Below are positions 24,758-33,425 of a stretch of 64,000 bases of DNA, piece by piece. The DNA is from CAVXEH01 sp963805305 (GTDB taxonomy: Bacteria > Chloroflexota > Limnocylindria > QHBO01): contig CAWDTM010000002.1 in NCBI GenBank assembly GCA_963805305.1, positions 496,001-560,000 on the forward strand, in the 5' to 3' direction. Made by a program: the position numbers and the translations under genes. A model generated the notes under the pieces. That model did not search any database, was not told the DNA's origin, and was given only the letters and a program-made list of their open reading frames with translations. Each line of letters begins with the position of its first letter. Within the stretch, counting starts at the first letter, position 1.

Positions 24758-26083
24758 ATGAGACGCGTGCTCGCCGCCTGCTCGATCGTCGCGCTGCTCC
24801 TCGTGTCGACGGGCCTGGCACTGCCCGGGCGGGCGGCCGCCTTCAGCGGATTCGGCGCGCGCAGCGCTTCGGAGCAGTACGGGCAGGCCATGACCTTCAG
24901 CGTGTCGCTGCCGGGCGGCGCCCCGGACCGCCTCGAGCTCCTCCTCCGCTTCGGGCCCGATCCGGATTCGACCGTCGTCGCCCCGGTGGCGGCCAGCGGC
25001 AGTCGTGCGACCTATACCTGGGACGCCTCGTCCGACTACGTCACGCCCAACACGCCGGTCGCCTATCAGTGGCGTGCCACGACGGGCGGCTCGGTGACCC
25101 TGTCGCCCAGCGCGACGCTCCTCTACGCGGACAACAGGCCCGGTCTCGACTGGCGGAGCGCCCTGATCGGGCAGGCCACCGTGCATTGGTACGGCGGTGC
25201 AGAGGCGCAGGCACGCCGCTTCGGCGACCTGACGAGCGGGGCCGTCGCCCGCGCCCAGCAAACGCTGGGCCATGCGCTTGACGGGCCCATCGACATCTTC
25301 GTCTACGACTCCCAGAGCGACTTCTTCGGCGCGCTGGGTCCGGGTGCGCGCGAATGGACCGGCGCGGCGACCTTCCCGGACATCCGAACCGTGTTCATGT
25401 GGCTCGGTGGGGGTGGCACGGACTACCTCGACACTGCCCTGATCCACGAAGTGACGCACGTCGTCTTCTACGACGCCACCCGGAATCCATACCACGATCC
25501 CGCGCGCTGGCTGAACGAGGGCTTCTCCGTCTGGTCTGAGCAGCAGAATGCCAATGCGGCGGCGCAGACGGTTCGCAGCGAGGTGTCGAGCGGGCTCTTC
25601 AGCTTCGACGCGATCACCGGCCAGTTCCCGATCGGCAGCCGGGGCTCGTCGCTCTCCTACGCCGAGGGAGCGACCATGGTCGACATGATCATCCGCAGCT
25701 ACGGGGCCAGGGCGATGGCCGGCATCGCTGCGGCCTATCGCTCGGGCGCGACCGATGCCGAGGCGTTGCGGGCCGGGACCGGCGTCAGCGCGGACCAGCT
25801 GTACGCGGAATATTTCCGCTCGTTCGGCGCGAGCGAGCCGCAGCCGGTGGCGGCGGCCAGCATCGGGCCATCGGTGGTCCAGACCGGCGCGCAGGGCAGT
25901 GCAGCACCGACTGCCCCGGGTTCCGGCGCGACGGGCGCCAGCGCTTCACCCTCCGGCGGCTCGCCGGCGACGGACGCCGCGGCCAATGCGGTGCTCGGAT
26001 ACGTCGCGATGGGTGTCCTGGTGCTGACCGTCGTGCTTGGCGTGTTCTGGTACCGGCGCCGGGCGGGGGAACGCCTTGGCTGA
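24758..26083 (+). CDS. Secreted zinc metallopeptidase (peptidase MA-like) with C-terminal anchor
   Basis: A protein of 441 residues starting 4 bases after the binding-protein gene. After a signal peptide comes a beta-rich N-terminal domain, then a gluzincin-type core: LIHEVTHVVFYDATRN carries HExxH, and WLNEGFSVWSEQQ supplies the downstream Glu. This matches the peptidase MA-like superfamily. A Ser/Ala/Gly/Pro-rich linker and a last hydrophobic helix (VAMGVLVLTVVLGVFWY) followed by RRR anchor it to the membrane, with the protease outside. Confidence 0.85.
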   Translation: MRRVLAACSIVALLLVSTGLALPGRAAAFSGFGARSASEQYGQAMTFSVSLPGGAPDRLELLLRFGPDPDSTVVAPVAASGSRATYTWDASSDYVTPNTPVAYQWRATTGGSVTLSPSATLLYADNRPGLDWRSALIGQATVHWYGGAEAQARRFGDLTSGAVARAQQTLGHALDGPIDIFVYDSQSDFFGALGPGAREWTGAATFPDIRTVFMWLGGGGTDYLDTALIHEVTHVVFYDATRNPYHDPARWLNEGFSVWSEQQNANAAAQTVRSEVSSGLFSFDAITGQFPIGSRGSSLSYAEGATMVDMIIRSYGARAMAGIAAAYRSGATDAEALRAGTGVSADQLYAEYFRSFGASEPQPVAAASIGPSVVQTGAQGSAAPTAPGSGATGASASPSGGSPATDAAANAVLGYVAMGVLVLTVVLGVFWYRRRAGERLG

Positions 26084-26870
26084 TCGGTCGCGCCCGCGCC
26101 GGGGCCACCTCCCGTCGCCTCGCCTTCCCCGTCCGCCGCGGCCGCGGCTCCGCCTCACCTGGACGCTGTCGATCGCGGTCGCCCTGGGGATCACCGGCTT
26201 CGTCGCTGCCGCGCAGTGGAACAGCAGCGTGGCGCGCCAGCAGTACACGACCTCCGCGCAGCAGGTGCTCGCCGGGCAGGTGCTCACCCTGGAGAGCGAG
26301 CAGAAGGACCTGCGCCAGCAGCTTGCCGATGCCGAGGCGCAGGTGCAGCAGTTCCAGACGCAGACCGCCGGTTCGCAGACCGCGCTCGACCTGGTGAACA
26401 GGCAGCTCGCGGCCGCTCGCCTGGCAGCAGGGCTGACCAAGGTGACCGGATCGGGCGTGGTGGTCGAGATCGCAGACTCCAAGCGCCCGGTCCCGGCGGG
26501 CGACAACCCCCAGAACTACATCGTGCTGGTGGACGACCTCCATGACCTGGTGGCGGCGCTCTGGTCGGCCGGCGCGGAGGCCATCACGATCAACGACGAA
26601 CGCCTGGTGAGCACCTCGTCGATCTACGGCGTGGGCGCTTCGATCCTCGTGAACACCGCGTTCCTGTCGCCCCCCTTCCGCATCGAGGCGATCGGGCCGG
26701 ACGGGTTGCTCGAGCGCTTCCTGGCCGATCCCGCCTACCTGGGCCGGGTTGCCCATCGGATCGATGCCTTCGGCCTCGAGTTCGCCGCGCAGGCGAACGG
26801 CTCGCTGACCCTTCCCGCGTTCGTCGGCAGCACGCGCTTCCGGTGGGGCGTGCCGGCGGAGGGCGGCTGA
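26076..26870 (+). CDS. DUF881 family protein (first of two)
   Basis: A protein of 264 residues. The TTG at 26076 overlaps the peptidase stop and has GCGGGGGA 5 bases before it. A basic Pro/Arg-rich N-terminus and one membrane helix (TLSIAVALGITGFVAAAQW) are followed by a coiled coil (LTLESEQKDLRQQLADAEAQ) and a DUF881 domain (VTGSGVVVEIADSKRPVP, LVDDLHDLVAALWSAGAEAI, PPFRIEAIGPDGLLERFLAD). DUF881 proteins are single-pass membrane proteins of unsettled function, often near cell-wall or division genes. Confidence 0.85.
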   Translation: MADRSRPRRGHLPSPRLPRPPRPRLRLTWTLSIAVALGITGFVAAAQWNSSVARQQYTTSAQQVLAGQVLTLESEQKDLRQQLADAEAQVQQFQTQTAGSQTALDLVNRQLAAARLAAGLTKVTGSGVVVEIADSKRPVPAGDNPQNYIVLVDDLHDLVAALWSAGAEAITINDERLVSTSSIYGVGASILVNTAFLSPPFRIEAIGPDGLLERFLADPAYLGRVAHRIDAFGLEFAAQANGSLTLPAFVGSTRFRWGVPAEGG

Positions 26871-27541
26871 TGGCGAGCCGCGCCGCACAGGTCAGCCTGA
26901 CCGTCGTAGCCCTCCTGATTGGCGTGCTGCTCGTGGCACAGCTGCGCTCGCAGGCTCGCCCGACTGAGATCAGCAGCCTGTCCGCCCAGGACCTTTCGAC
27001 CCTGATCGAGACCCTCTCCGACCGCAACCGCGAGCTCCGCGCATCGCTCGCCGATGCTCGCGAGCAGCTGCGGGAGTACCGGGTCGCCGAGGCCCAGGGC
27101 CAGAGCGCCCTGGACGTCTCGCGGGAGGACCTGCGCCGCATCGTGGCATTCGGTGGGACGGGAAGCGTCGAAGGGCAGGGGATCGTGGTCACCGTCGATG
27201 GGGACCTCGACTCGATCGCGGTCAACGACCTTATCAACGAGCTGCGCAATGCGGGAGCCGAGGCGATCGCCGTCGACCAGGTCCGGATTACGGCGCGGTC
27301 CGTCTGCATGCAGGGCACCGACTCACTGTCCATCAACGGCACGCCGATTGGACGCTCCTTCAGCATCCGGGCGGTGGGGGACCCGGCCGGGCTGCTCGCG
27401 GCCCTGCAGCGGCCGGGCGGGATCATCAGCCAGCTCAAGCTCTTCGTGAGCGCGACCATCGACGTTCTCCAGAGCAGCCAGGTGATCATCCCGGCGACCA
27501 CCATGGACCTTGCGCCGAAGGTGGCGCAGACGGCCCAGTGA
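26870..27541 (+). CDS. DUF881 family protein (second of two)
   Basis: A protein of 223 residues whose ATG shares one base with the stop of the first DUF881 gene (TGATG). It has the same plan: N-terminal helix (VSLTVVALLIGVLLVAQL), coiled coil (LIETLSDRNRELRASLADAR) and DUF881 domain (VEGQGIVVTVDGDLDSIAVN, LINELRNAGAEAIAVDQVRI, FSIRAVGDPAGLLAALQRPG). The tandem copies differ in length and charge and probably form a heteromer at the membrane. Confidence 0.87.
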   Translation: MASRAAQVSLTVVALLIGVLLVAQLRSQARPTEISSLSAQDLSTLIETLSDRNRELRASLADAREQLREYRVAEAQGQSALDVSREDLRRIVAFGGTGSVEGQGIVVTVDGDLDSIAVNDLINELRNAGAEAIAVDQVRITARSVCMQGTDSLSINGTPIGRSFSIRAVGDPAGLLAALQRPGGIISQLKLFVSATIDVLQSSQVIIPATTMDLAPKVAQTAQ

Positions 27542-27643
27542 GCGTCCGGGGCCTCATGCTAGAGTGCGGTCCTTGCCGCGCCGGCCGGGCCCCATGAACG
27601 CATCCGACCCGCGCACACCACCTGTGAACATCCGGATGGTGCC

Positions 27644-29089
27644 GTGAACGACCTGATCGACCGCGCCCTGGACGCCGCCCGCCGGGCCGGTGCGTCGTAT
27701 GCCGACGTGCGGGTCACTGAGCTGGCGACTGAAGCCCTGACCGTGAAGAACGGCGCCCTCGAGGCGGCACATGCGCATCGCAGCGCGGGGATCGGCATCC
27801 GTGCCCTGGTCGCTGGCGGCTGGGGCTTTTCCGCCAGCGCCCTGCTGGAGCCGGACGAAGCCGAGCGGATCGGCCGCGAGGCGGCCGCGGTGGCGCGGGC
27901 AGGCGCGCGCGTCCGCAGCGAGCCGATCGTCCTGGACGACACGACGCCGGCGCGTGGCAACTACCGCACCCCGCTCGTGGAGGATCCGTTCTCCGTGCCT
28001 CTCGATGACAAGCTGCGGATCCTCCTCGACGCGGACGCGGCCATGGCCCGTGTCCCCGGGGTGACGGTGCGCGAGGGAAGCATGCAGTGGTCGCGCGAGC
28101 ACAAGACGTTCGTCTCCAGCGAGGGTGCGCGGCTCGAGCAGGAGCTCGTCGAGACGGGCGCCGGCATCGAGGCCACCGCGGTGAACGAGAGCGAGCTGCA
28201 GGTGCGCAGCTATCCGCAGGCGGGCGGACAGGTCGTCACGGGCGGATTCGAGGCGATCCGCGCGCTCGACCTCCCGGGCCATGGGCAGCCCATCGCCGAG
28301 GAGGCGGTGGCGCTGCTCGACGCACCACAATGCCCGGCGGGCGAGATGACCGTGATCCTCGAATCGAGCCAGCTGGCGCTGCAGATCCACGAGTCGTGCG
28401 GGCATCCGATCGAGCTGGATCGCGTGCTCGGCATGGAGGCATCGTTCGCCGGAACGTCCTTCCTCACCCTGGATCGCCTGGGGCATCTGCAGTACGGCAG
28501 CGAGATCGTGAACATCGACGCGGATGCCACCGCACCCGGCGGCTTGGGCAGCTTCGGCTGGGACGACGAGGGCGTTCCCGCCCAGAACGTGCCCATCGTG
28601 TCGGCCGGCCTCTTCGTCGGGTACCTGACCAACCGCGAGACGGCGCCCCGGATCGGTCGCCGGAGCATGGGCAGCGCCCGCGCGTCGGGGTGGGACCGGA
28701 TCCCCATCATCCGCATGACCAATGTCAGCCTGCGGCCGGGCGCCTCCGGGACGCTCGAGGACCTGATCGCCGACACCCGGGAGGGGATCTACCTCGACAC
28801 CAATCGCTCGTGGAGCATCGACGACCGTCGCCTGAACTTCCAGTTCGGCACGCAGGCCGGGTGGCTGATCCGCAACGGGCGGCGCACCCAGCTGGTGCGC
28901 AACCCCACGTACACCGGGATCACGCCACGCTTCTGGGGCAGCTGCGATGCCATCGCCGGCGCGCGGGCGTGGGTGCTGTGGGGCGTCCCCAACTGCGGAA
29001 AGGGTGAGCCCATGCAGACCGCGCACGTGAGCCACGGGGCGAGCCCGGCCCGGTTCCGGCGGGTCCAGGTCGGGGTCGGCCAATGGTGA
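27644..29089 (+). CDS. tldD: Metalloprotease TldD
   Basis: A protein of 481 residues of the TldD/PmbA family. The zinc motif LQIHESCGHPIELDR (HExxxH) marks it as the catalytic TldD-type subunit, and the C-terminal SCDAIAGARAWVLWGVPNCG and CGKGEPMQTAHVSHGASPARF are TldD signatures. With TldE it forms a processing protease that trims modified peptides (microcin B17 in E. coli) or degrades unfolded peptides. GTG start; TAGAGT at 27560-27565 is a possible -10. It overlaps the next gene by seven bases. Confidence 0.94.
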   Translation: MNDLIDRALDAARRAGASYADVRVTELATEALTVKNGALEAAHAHRSAGIGIRALVAGGWGFSASALLEPDEAERIGREAAAVARAGARVRSEPIVLDDTTPARGNYRTPLVEDPFSVPLDDKLRILLDADAAMARVPGVTVREGSMQWSREHKTFVSSEGARLEQELVETGAGIEATAVNESELQVRSYPQAGGQVVTGGFEAIRALDLPGHGQPIAEEAVALLDAPQCPAGEMTVILESSQLALQIHESCGHPIELDRVLGMEASFAGTSFLTLDRLGHLQYGSEIVNIDADATAPGGLGSFGWDDEGVPAQNVPIVSAGLFVGYLTNRETAPRIGRRSMGSARASGWDRIPIIRMTNVSLRPGASGTLEDLIADTREGIYLDTNRSWSIDDRRLNFQFGTQAGWLIRNGRRTQLVRNPTYTGITPRFWGSCDAIAGARAWVLWGVPNCGKGEPMQTAHVSHGASPARFRRVQVGVGQW

Positions 29090-30453
29090 ACGTGGATCGC
29101 CATGACCCCGTCGCCGCAGCCTCGCTCCTGGAGCGGGTCCTGGGCCTGGTCCGCGGCGGCGAGGCCGAGGCGGTCTACACCGGTCGCGACGCTGCGCTGA
29201 CCCGCTTCGCCAACTCGCAGATCCACCAGAACGTGGTGGAGCACGACGCCGTCGTGCGGCTGCGGGTCGCAGCGGACGGGCGGACCGGCGTGGCCGCCAC
29301 GAACCGGCTTGACGACGCAGGCCTGCGTGCCATGGTCGCCGAGGCGCTGGAGATCCGCGATCACGCCGCGCGCAACCCGGATGCCGCTCCCCTGGCGGAC
29401 GGCGGCGCGAGCGAGCACGGCCTGGTTGGATGGTCGCCGAGCACTGCGGCCGCCGATCCCGGGCTGCGGGCCGAGGGCGCCCGCCTGGTCATCAACGCGG
29501 CCGTGGATGCGGGCCTGGAGGCAAGCGGCGCCTTCTCGACCGAGGCGACCACCATGGCGGTCGTCAACACCCGGGGCCTGCACAGCTCGGGGAGCACCAC
29601 CCAGGCGAAGCTGGTGACCGTGGTCATGGGGACCGATGGCGCCTCCGGCTACGCCCAGGCCGCGAACACGGACGTCGACCGCATCGACGCGGCGGGCGTC
29701 GGCGCGGAGGCCGTGGCGCGCGCGGTCCGCTCCGTGGGAGCCGGCGATCTCGACCCGGGCGAGTACCCGGTCGTGCTGGAGCCGTACGCGGTCGCGACCC
29801 TGCTCGAGTACACCTCGTCGGTCGCGTTCTCCGCGCTCGCCGCCCAGGAGGGTCGGACGTTCATGGAGCTGGGCCGCACGGTGATGGATCCCCGCGTGCG
29901 CATCTGGGACGACGGGCAGGACGAGGCCGGCCTGCCATCCACCATCGACTACGAGGGGGTTCGCAAGCAGCGCGTGGACCTGGTGACCGACGGCGTCGCC
30001 ACCGGGCTGGTCCACGACACGGCCACCGCGCGACGTGCCGGCACGAGGTCCACCGGGCATGGTCTGCCGGCTCCCAACACGTGGGGCCCCGTCGCCTGGA
30101 ACCTGTTCATGGCCGGGGGCGAGGAGGAGCGTGACGCGCTCGTGTCGCGGCTCGACCGCGGCATCTGGATCACCCGTTTCCACTACGTGAACGTGGTCCA
30201 CGCCAAGCGCGCGATCCTGACCGGGATGACGAAGGACGGGACCTTCCTGGTCGAGGGCGGGCAGGTCGTGCGCCCCATCCGCAACCTCCGGTTCACGCAA
30301 TCGGTCCCGGAGGCGTTCAGTCGCATTGGCGGGTTGACCCGCGAGACGCGGCTGGTGGGTGCCGAGTACAGCGGCATCAACGTGCGGGCGCCGGCCCTGC
30401 TCATCGATCGCTTCGGATTCACCGGGGCGACCGCGTCGGAGGAGGCTGGGTGA
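29083..30453 (+). CDS. pmbA: TldE/PmbA, non-catalytic TldD partner
   Basis: A protein of 456 residues. It is related to TldD but lacks the HExxxH motif, as expected for TldE/PmbA. It keeps the YTGRDAALTRFANSQIHQNV N-terminal segment, VLEPYAVATLLEYTSS and the final TRETRLVGAEYSGINVRAPA. The overlapping ATG and the equal family size support a TldD-TldE heterodimer made from one message. Confidence 0.93.
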   Translation: MVNVDRHDPVAAASLLERVLGLVRGGEAEAVYTGRDAALTRFANSQIHQNVVEHDAVVRLRVAADGRTGVAATNRLDDAGLRAMVAEALEIRDHAARNPDAAPLADGGASEHGLVGWSPSTAAADPGLRAEGARLVINAAVDAGLEASGAFSTEATTMAVVNTRGLHSSGSTTQAKLVTVVMGTDGASGYAQAANTDVDRIDAAGVGAEAVARAVRSVGAGDLDPGEYPVVLEPYAVATLLEYTSSVAFSALAAQEGRTFMELGRTVMDPRVRIWDDGQDEAGLPSTIDYEGVRKQRVDLVTDGVATGLVHDTATARRAGTRSTGHGLPAPNTWGPVAWNLFMAGGEEERDALVSRLDRGIWITRFHYVNVVHAKRAILTGMTKDGTFLVEGGQVVRPIRNLRFTQSVPEAFSRIGGLTRETRLVGAEYSGINVRAPALLIDRFGFTGATASEEAG

Positions 30454-30662
30454 CGGTGGCCGTTCCGCTCGACCTGCGGATCGGAGATCGGCTGCGTCTG
30501 CGGCGCGCCCATCCCTGCGGGAGCCGGGACTGGGAGGTCGTGCGTCTTGGCGCCGACATCGGCCTGGTCTGCGCCGGCTGCGGTCACCGGATCCTCATGG
30601 ACCGGCTGACCGTCGAGCGCCGCTTCACCGAATACCTGGCTCGCGGCCCGGAGCCGGGCTGA
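30450..30662 (+). CDS. DUF951 family protein
   Basis: A protein of 70 residues; GTG start overlapping the pmbA stop (GTGA). It matches the DUF951 pattern: L-x-IGDRLRLRRAHPCGSRDWEV, LGADIGLVCAGCGHRILMDR. Three Cys with His suggest a small zinc or nucleic-acid-binding protein (a CAGC pair is present). Function unknown. It is coupled on both sides (TGATG into the MFS gene). Confidence 0.9.
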   Translation: MTVAVPLDLRIGDRLRLRRAHPCGSRDWEVVRLGADIGLVCAGCGHRILMDRLTVERRFTEYLARGPEPG

Positions 30663-32095
30663 TGAGCATGGAGCTGCCGCCGGACCTGTCCGGTCAGGAC
30701 CTCTCCGGAGCGGGGAGCGTCTTCCGGAACCGGTCGTTCGTCGCGCTGTGGACCGCGCAGGTCCTGAGTCAGCTGGCGAGCAACATGGTCCTCGCCGGGC
30801 TCATGGCCACCGTGGTGGGCAGCACCGGCTCGAACACGGCGAACGCGGTCCTGATCCTGACCTTCCTCTTCCCCGCGGTCGCCTTCAGCGCCCTGGCCGG
30901 CGTGATCGTGGAGCGCGCCGACGCGCGCCTGATCATGCTCGCTGCCAACGTGCTGCGTGCCCTGGGAACCATCGCCTTCATCTTCGTCGGCACCAACATC
31001 GCCCTGATCTACGTCATCAACCTGTTCGTGGCGACGGTGACCGCCTTCTTCGCCCCCGCCGAGCTGACCTCCATTCCCCGGATCGTGAAGCACGGCAACC
31101 TGATGGCGGCCAATTCCATCTTCGTGCTGACCATCAACGCCACCTTCGCGATCGGCTTCGGCTTCCTGGGGCCGCTGCTGCTGACCGCCACGAACGGACC
31201 CGTAGCCGTCTACGTCGTGGTGGCGATCATGTTCGGGCTCGCAGCGCTGGCGATCGTCCCGATTCCAGGGGTCCCGCCGGAGCAGGGCCGGGCCGGCATC
31301 GACGCGGGGCGGGCCTTAACCGCCGTGATCGTCGAGATCCAGGAAGGCATTGCCTTCGTCCGGCGCACGCCGCGGATCGCGTGGTCGCTCGTCTACCTGG
31401 GCATCGCCTCGTCGCTCATCGGCGTCATGGGCGCCCTCGGGCCGGGCTTCGCGACGCAGATCCTTCGCCTGCGAGCCCAGGACTTCTTCTTCATCATGGG
31501 CCCGGCCGGCCTGGGGGCCGTGATCGGCATCCTCTTCCTGAACTCGTACGGCAAGCAGCTGCCACGGCGCCTGCTGATCGACGTGGGGCTGGTGGCCATG
31601 GGCGTCACCCTGATGGCCATCGCCGCCGTGAAGCCGGTGGTCCAGCTCCTCTCGCCCGCGATCCAGCCTCTCGAGGCGAACCTGCCCCAGCTGGTGACGC
31701 CGCTGCTGTCCCTGATCGCGGTGGTGGTGGTGATTGCCGTGACGGCGGGTCTCGAGTACGCCTTCGTGGCGATCCCGTCGCAGACGGCGCTGCAGGAGGA
31801 GCTGCCCAGGGAGGTCCGTGGCCGCATCTTCGGGATCCTCAACACCCTCCTGTCGGTCGCGTCGTTCCTGCCGGTGCTCGCAGCGCCGGCGGCGGCGGAC
31901 CTGCTGAACATCGTCTTCCCGGGGGCGGGCATCCCGGTGGTGATGCTGCTCCTGGGCGCCGTCACGTTCTGGGCCGGCATCGCGTCCTGGCGGCGGAATG
32001 CCGCCGAAGGACTCCACGAGCACGAGGAAGCCGTGCCGGCCCCCGCAACGCCGGAGCGGTCGCGGGCCAAGGGGTCGCCGGCCGATGGCGACTAG
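30662..32095 (+). CDS. MFS transporter
   Basis: A protein of 477 residues with 12 hydrophobic segments; starts FRNRSFVALWTAQVLSQLAS, the usual opening of the MFS_3 (enterobactin exporter-like) group, with the loop VIVERADARLIMLAANVLRA after helix 2. An effluxer of a small molecule is likely; substrate unknown. Its start shares one base with the DUF951 stop, and its end overlaps the glycosyltransferase start by 11 bases. Confidence 0.88.
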   Translation: MSMELPPDLSGQDLSGAGSVFRNRSFVALWTAQVLSQLASNMVLAGLMATVVGSTGSNTANAVLILTFLFPAVAFSALAGVIVERADARLIMLAANVLRALGTIAFIFVGTNIALIYVINLFVATVTAFFAPAELTSIPRIVKHGNLMAANSIFVLTINATFAIGFGFLGPLLLTATNGPVAVYVVVAIMFGLAALAIVPIPGVPPEQGRAGIDAGRALTAVIVEIQEGIAFVRRTPRIAWSLVYLGIASSLIGVMGALGPGFATQILRLRAQDFFFIMGPAGLGAVIGILFLNSYGKQLPRRLLIDVGLVAMGVTLMAIAAVKPVVQLLSPAIQPLEANLPQLVTPLLSLIAVVVVIAVTAGLEYAFVAIPSQTALQEELPREVRGRIFGILNTLLSVASFLPVLAAPAAADLLNIVFPGAGIPVVMLLLGAVTFWAGIASWRRNAAEGLHEHEEAVPAPATPERSRAKGSPADGD

Positions 32096-33425
32096 GCTCC
32101 TCGCGGGTGGCTTCCTGCTGGCCTCGGGACTGATCGCCTGGGTGGCGGTGACCTCGGTCCTCGCTGCGCGCACGCTGCAGGCGATCGTGGGCCTGTCCGT
32201 CATCTATGTCGGCTACCTCGCGTACCGCGGGTGGCAGCTCTTCGTGTTTGCGCTGCGTGCCGCATCTGCGCACGGAGCCGATCCGCCGACCCGGGGCCGG
32301 ATGCCCTTCATCAGCGTGGTGGTGCCCGCCCGGGACGAGGCATCGGTGATCAGCGAGGTGGTCGGCGACCTGGTTCGGCAGCGCTATGCCGATGTCGACG
32401 GCGCCCGTCGCTACGAGGTGATCGTGGTCGATGGCGGCTCGTCGGACGGAACGGCCGGCGTCGTCGAACGCGCGGCAACCGGCGCGCGAGCGCCGGAGGG
32501 CCTGGTGACCGTGCTTCGCCGCTCATCGGACGACGGACCGCAGACCAAGGGAAACGCGCTGGCCGCAGCCATGCCGCACACACACGGAACGCTTGTCGCG
32601 GCGCTCGACGCGGACTCGCGCGCCGCCCCTGGATTCCTGGCGGGAATCGTGGCGGCGTGGGAGCGCGATCCGGGCGCTGCCGCGGTCCAGGCCCGCCGCC
32701 GGCCCTCCAATGCCGGGGCGAGCTGGCTCACGGCGGCGCAGGCGGAGGAGCAGCTCATGGACCTTGCCAGCCAGTGCGGCCGCCGCAACGTGGATGGCAC
32801 CGCCGAGCTGCGTGGGAACGGGATGGTCGTGCGCCGCGATGTGCTCGAGCGAGTCGGCGGCTGGAGCCGCACAGCCATCACCGAGGACCTCGAGCTATCC
32901 ACCCGGCTCGCCGCCGCCGGAGAGCACGTCGCAATGGCACCCGAGGTCGTCGTCGAGGAGGAGGCAGTCGAAAGCCTGGCGGCGCTATGGGGGCAGCGCC
33001 TGCGGTGGTCGGAAGGGAGCCTGCGCCGCCTGATGGGTCAGGGTCCCGGATTGCTGGCCGGCCCCGCACCCGCGAAGCGCAAGCTCGACTTCCTGGCCTT
33101 TGCCGCCGAGTTCCTCATTCCGCCGCTGTTCGCAACCAGCATCGTCGCGTCGCTGCTCACCATTCCGCTGCCGGCGCGGATGGACTGGACCGTCCCGGTC
33201 TCCCTCTTCCTGGGATACGGGATGGGGTCCTTCCTGCTCGCGCTCGCCGGCCTGGCCGGAGCAGGCGTGCGCGGCATGTCCCTGGCCGGCCGTGCCGCCC
33301 GCGGCGCGCTCTTCCTCTCGCACTGGCTGGTGGTCGTGCCTGTCGTGCTGTTGCGCATCACGTTCCTGCCGCCGACCCGGACCTTCCGCAAGACTCCCCG
33401 CATGCGGCGCGGCGCGGGATGGTGA
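32085..33425 (+). CDS. Family 2 glycosyltransferase, membrane-bound
   Basis: A protein of 446 residues. Two N-terminal helices, then a GT-A domain: FISVVVPARDEASVISEVVG, VIVVDGGSSDGTAGVV (first Asp motif), LDADSRAAPGF (the DxD-like metal site), ITEDLELSTRLAAAGEHVAM (ED catalytic motif) and QRLRWSEGSLRRLM (the Q/RxxRW motif). Three C-terminal helices follow. This is the layout of processive or polyprenyl-linked GT2 enzymes. It overlaps genes on both sides, in an operon with the MFS carrier and an amidohydrolase. Confidence 0.88.
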   Translation: MATRLLAGGFLLASGLIAWVAVTSVLAARTLQAIVGLSVIYVGYLAYRGWQLFVFALRAASAHGADPPTRGRMPFISVVVPARDEASVISEVVGDLVRQRYADVDGARRYEVIVVDGGSSDGTAGVVERAATGARAPEGLVTVLRRSSDDGPQTKGNALAAAMPHTHGTLVAALDADSRAAPGFLAGIVAAWERDPGAAAVQARRRPSNAGASWLTAAQAEEQLMDLASQCGRRNVDGTAELRGNGMVVRRDVLERVGGWSRTAITEDLELSTRLAAAGEHVAMAPEVVVEEEAVESLAALWGQRLRWSEGSLRRLMGQGPGLLAGPAPAKRKLDFLAFAAEFLIPPLFATSIVASLLTIPLPARMDWTVPVSLFLGYGMGSFLLALAGLAGAGVRGMSLAGRAARGALFLSHWLVVVPVVLLRITFLPPTRTFRKTPRMRRGAGW

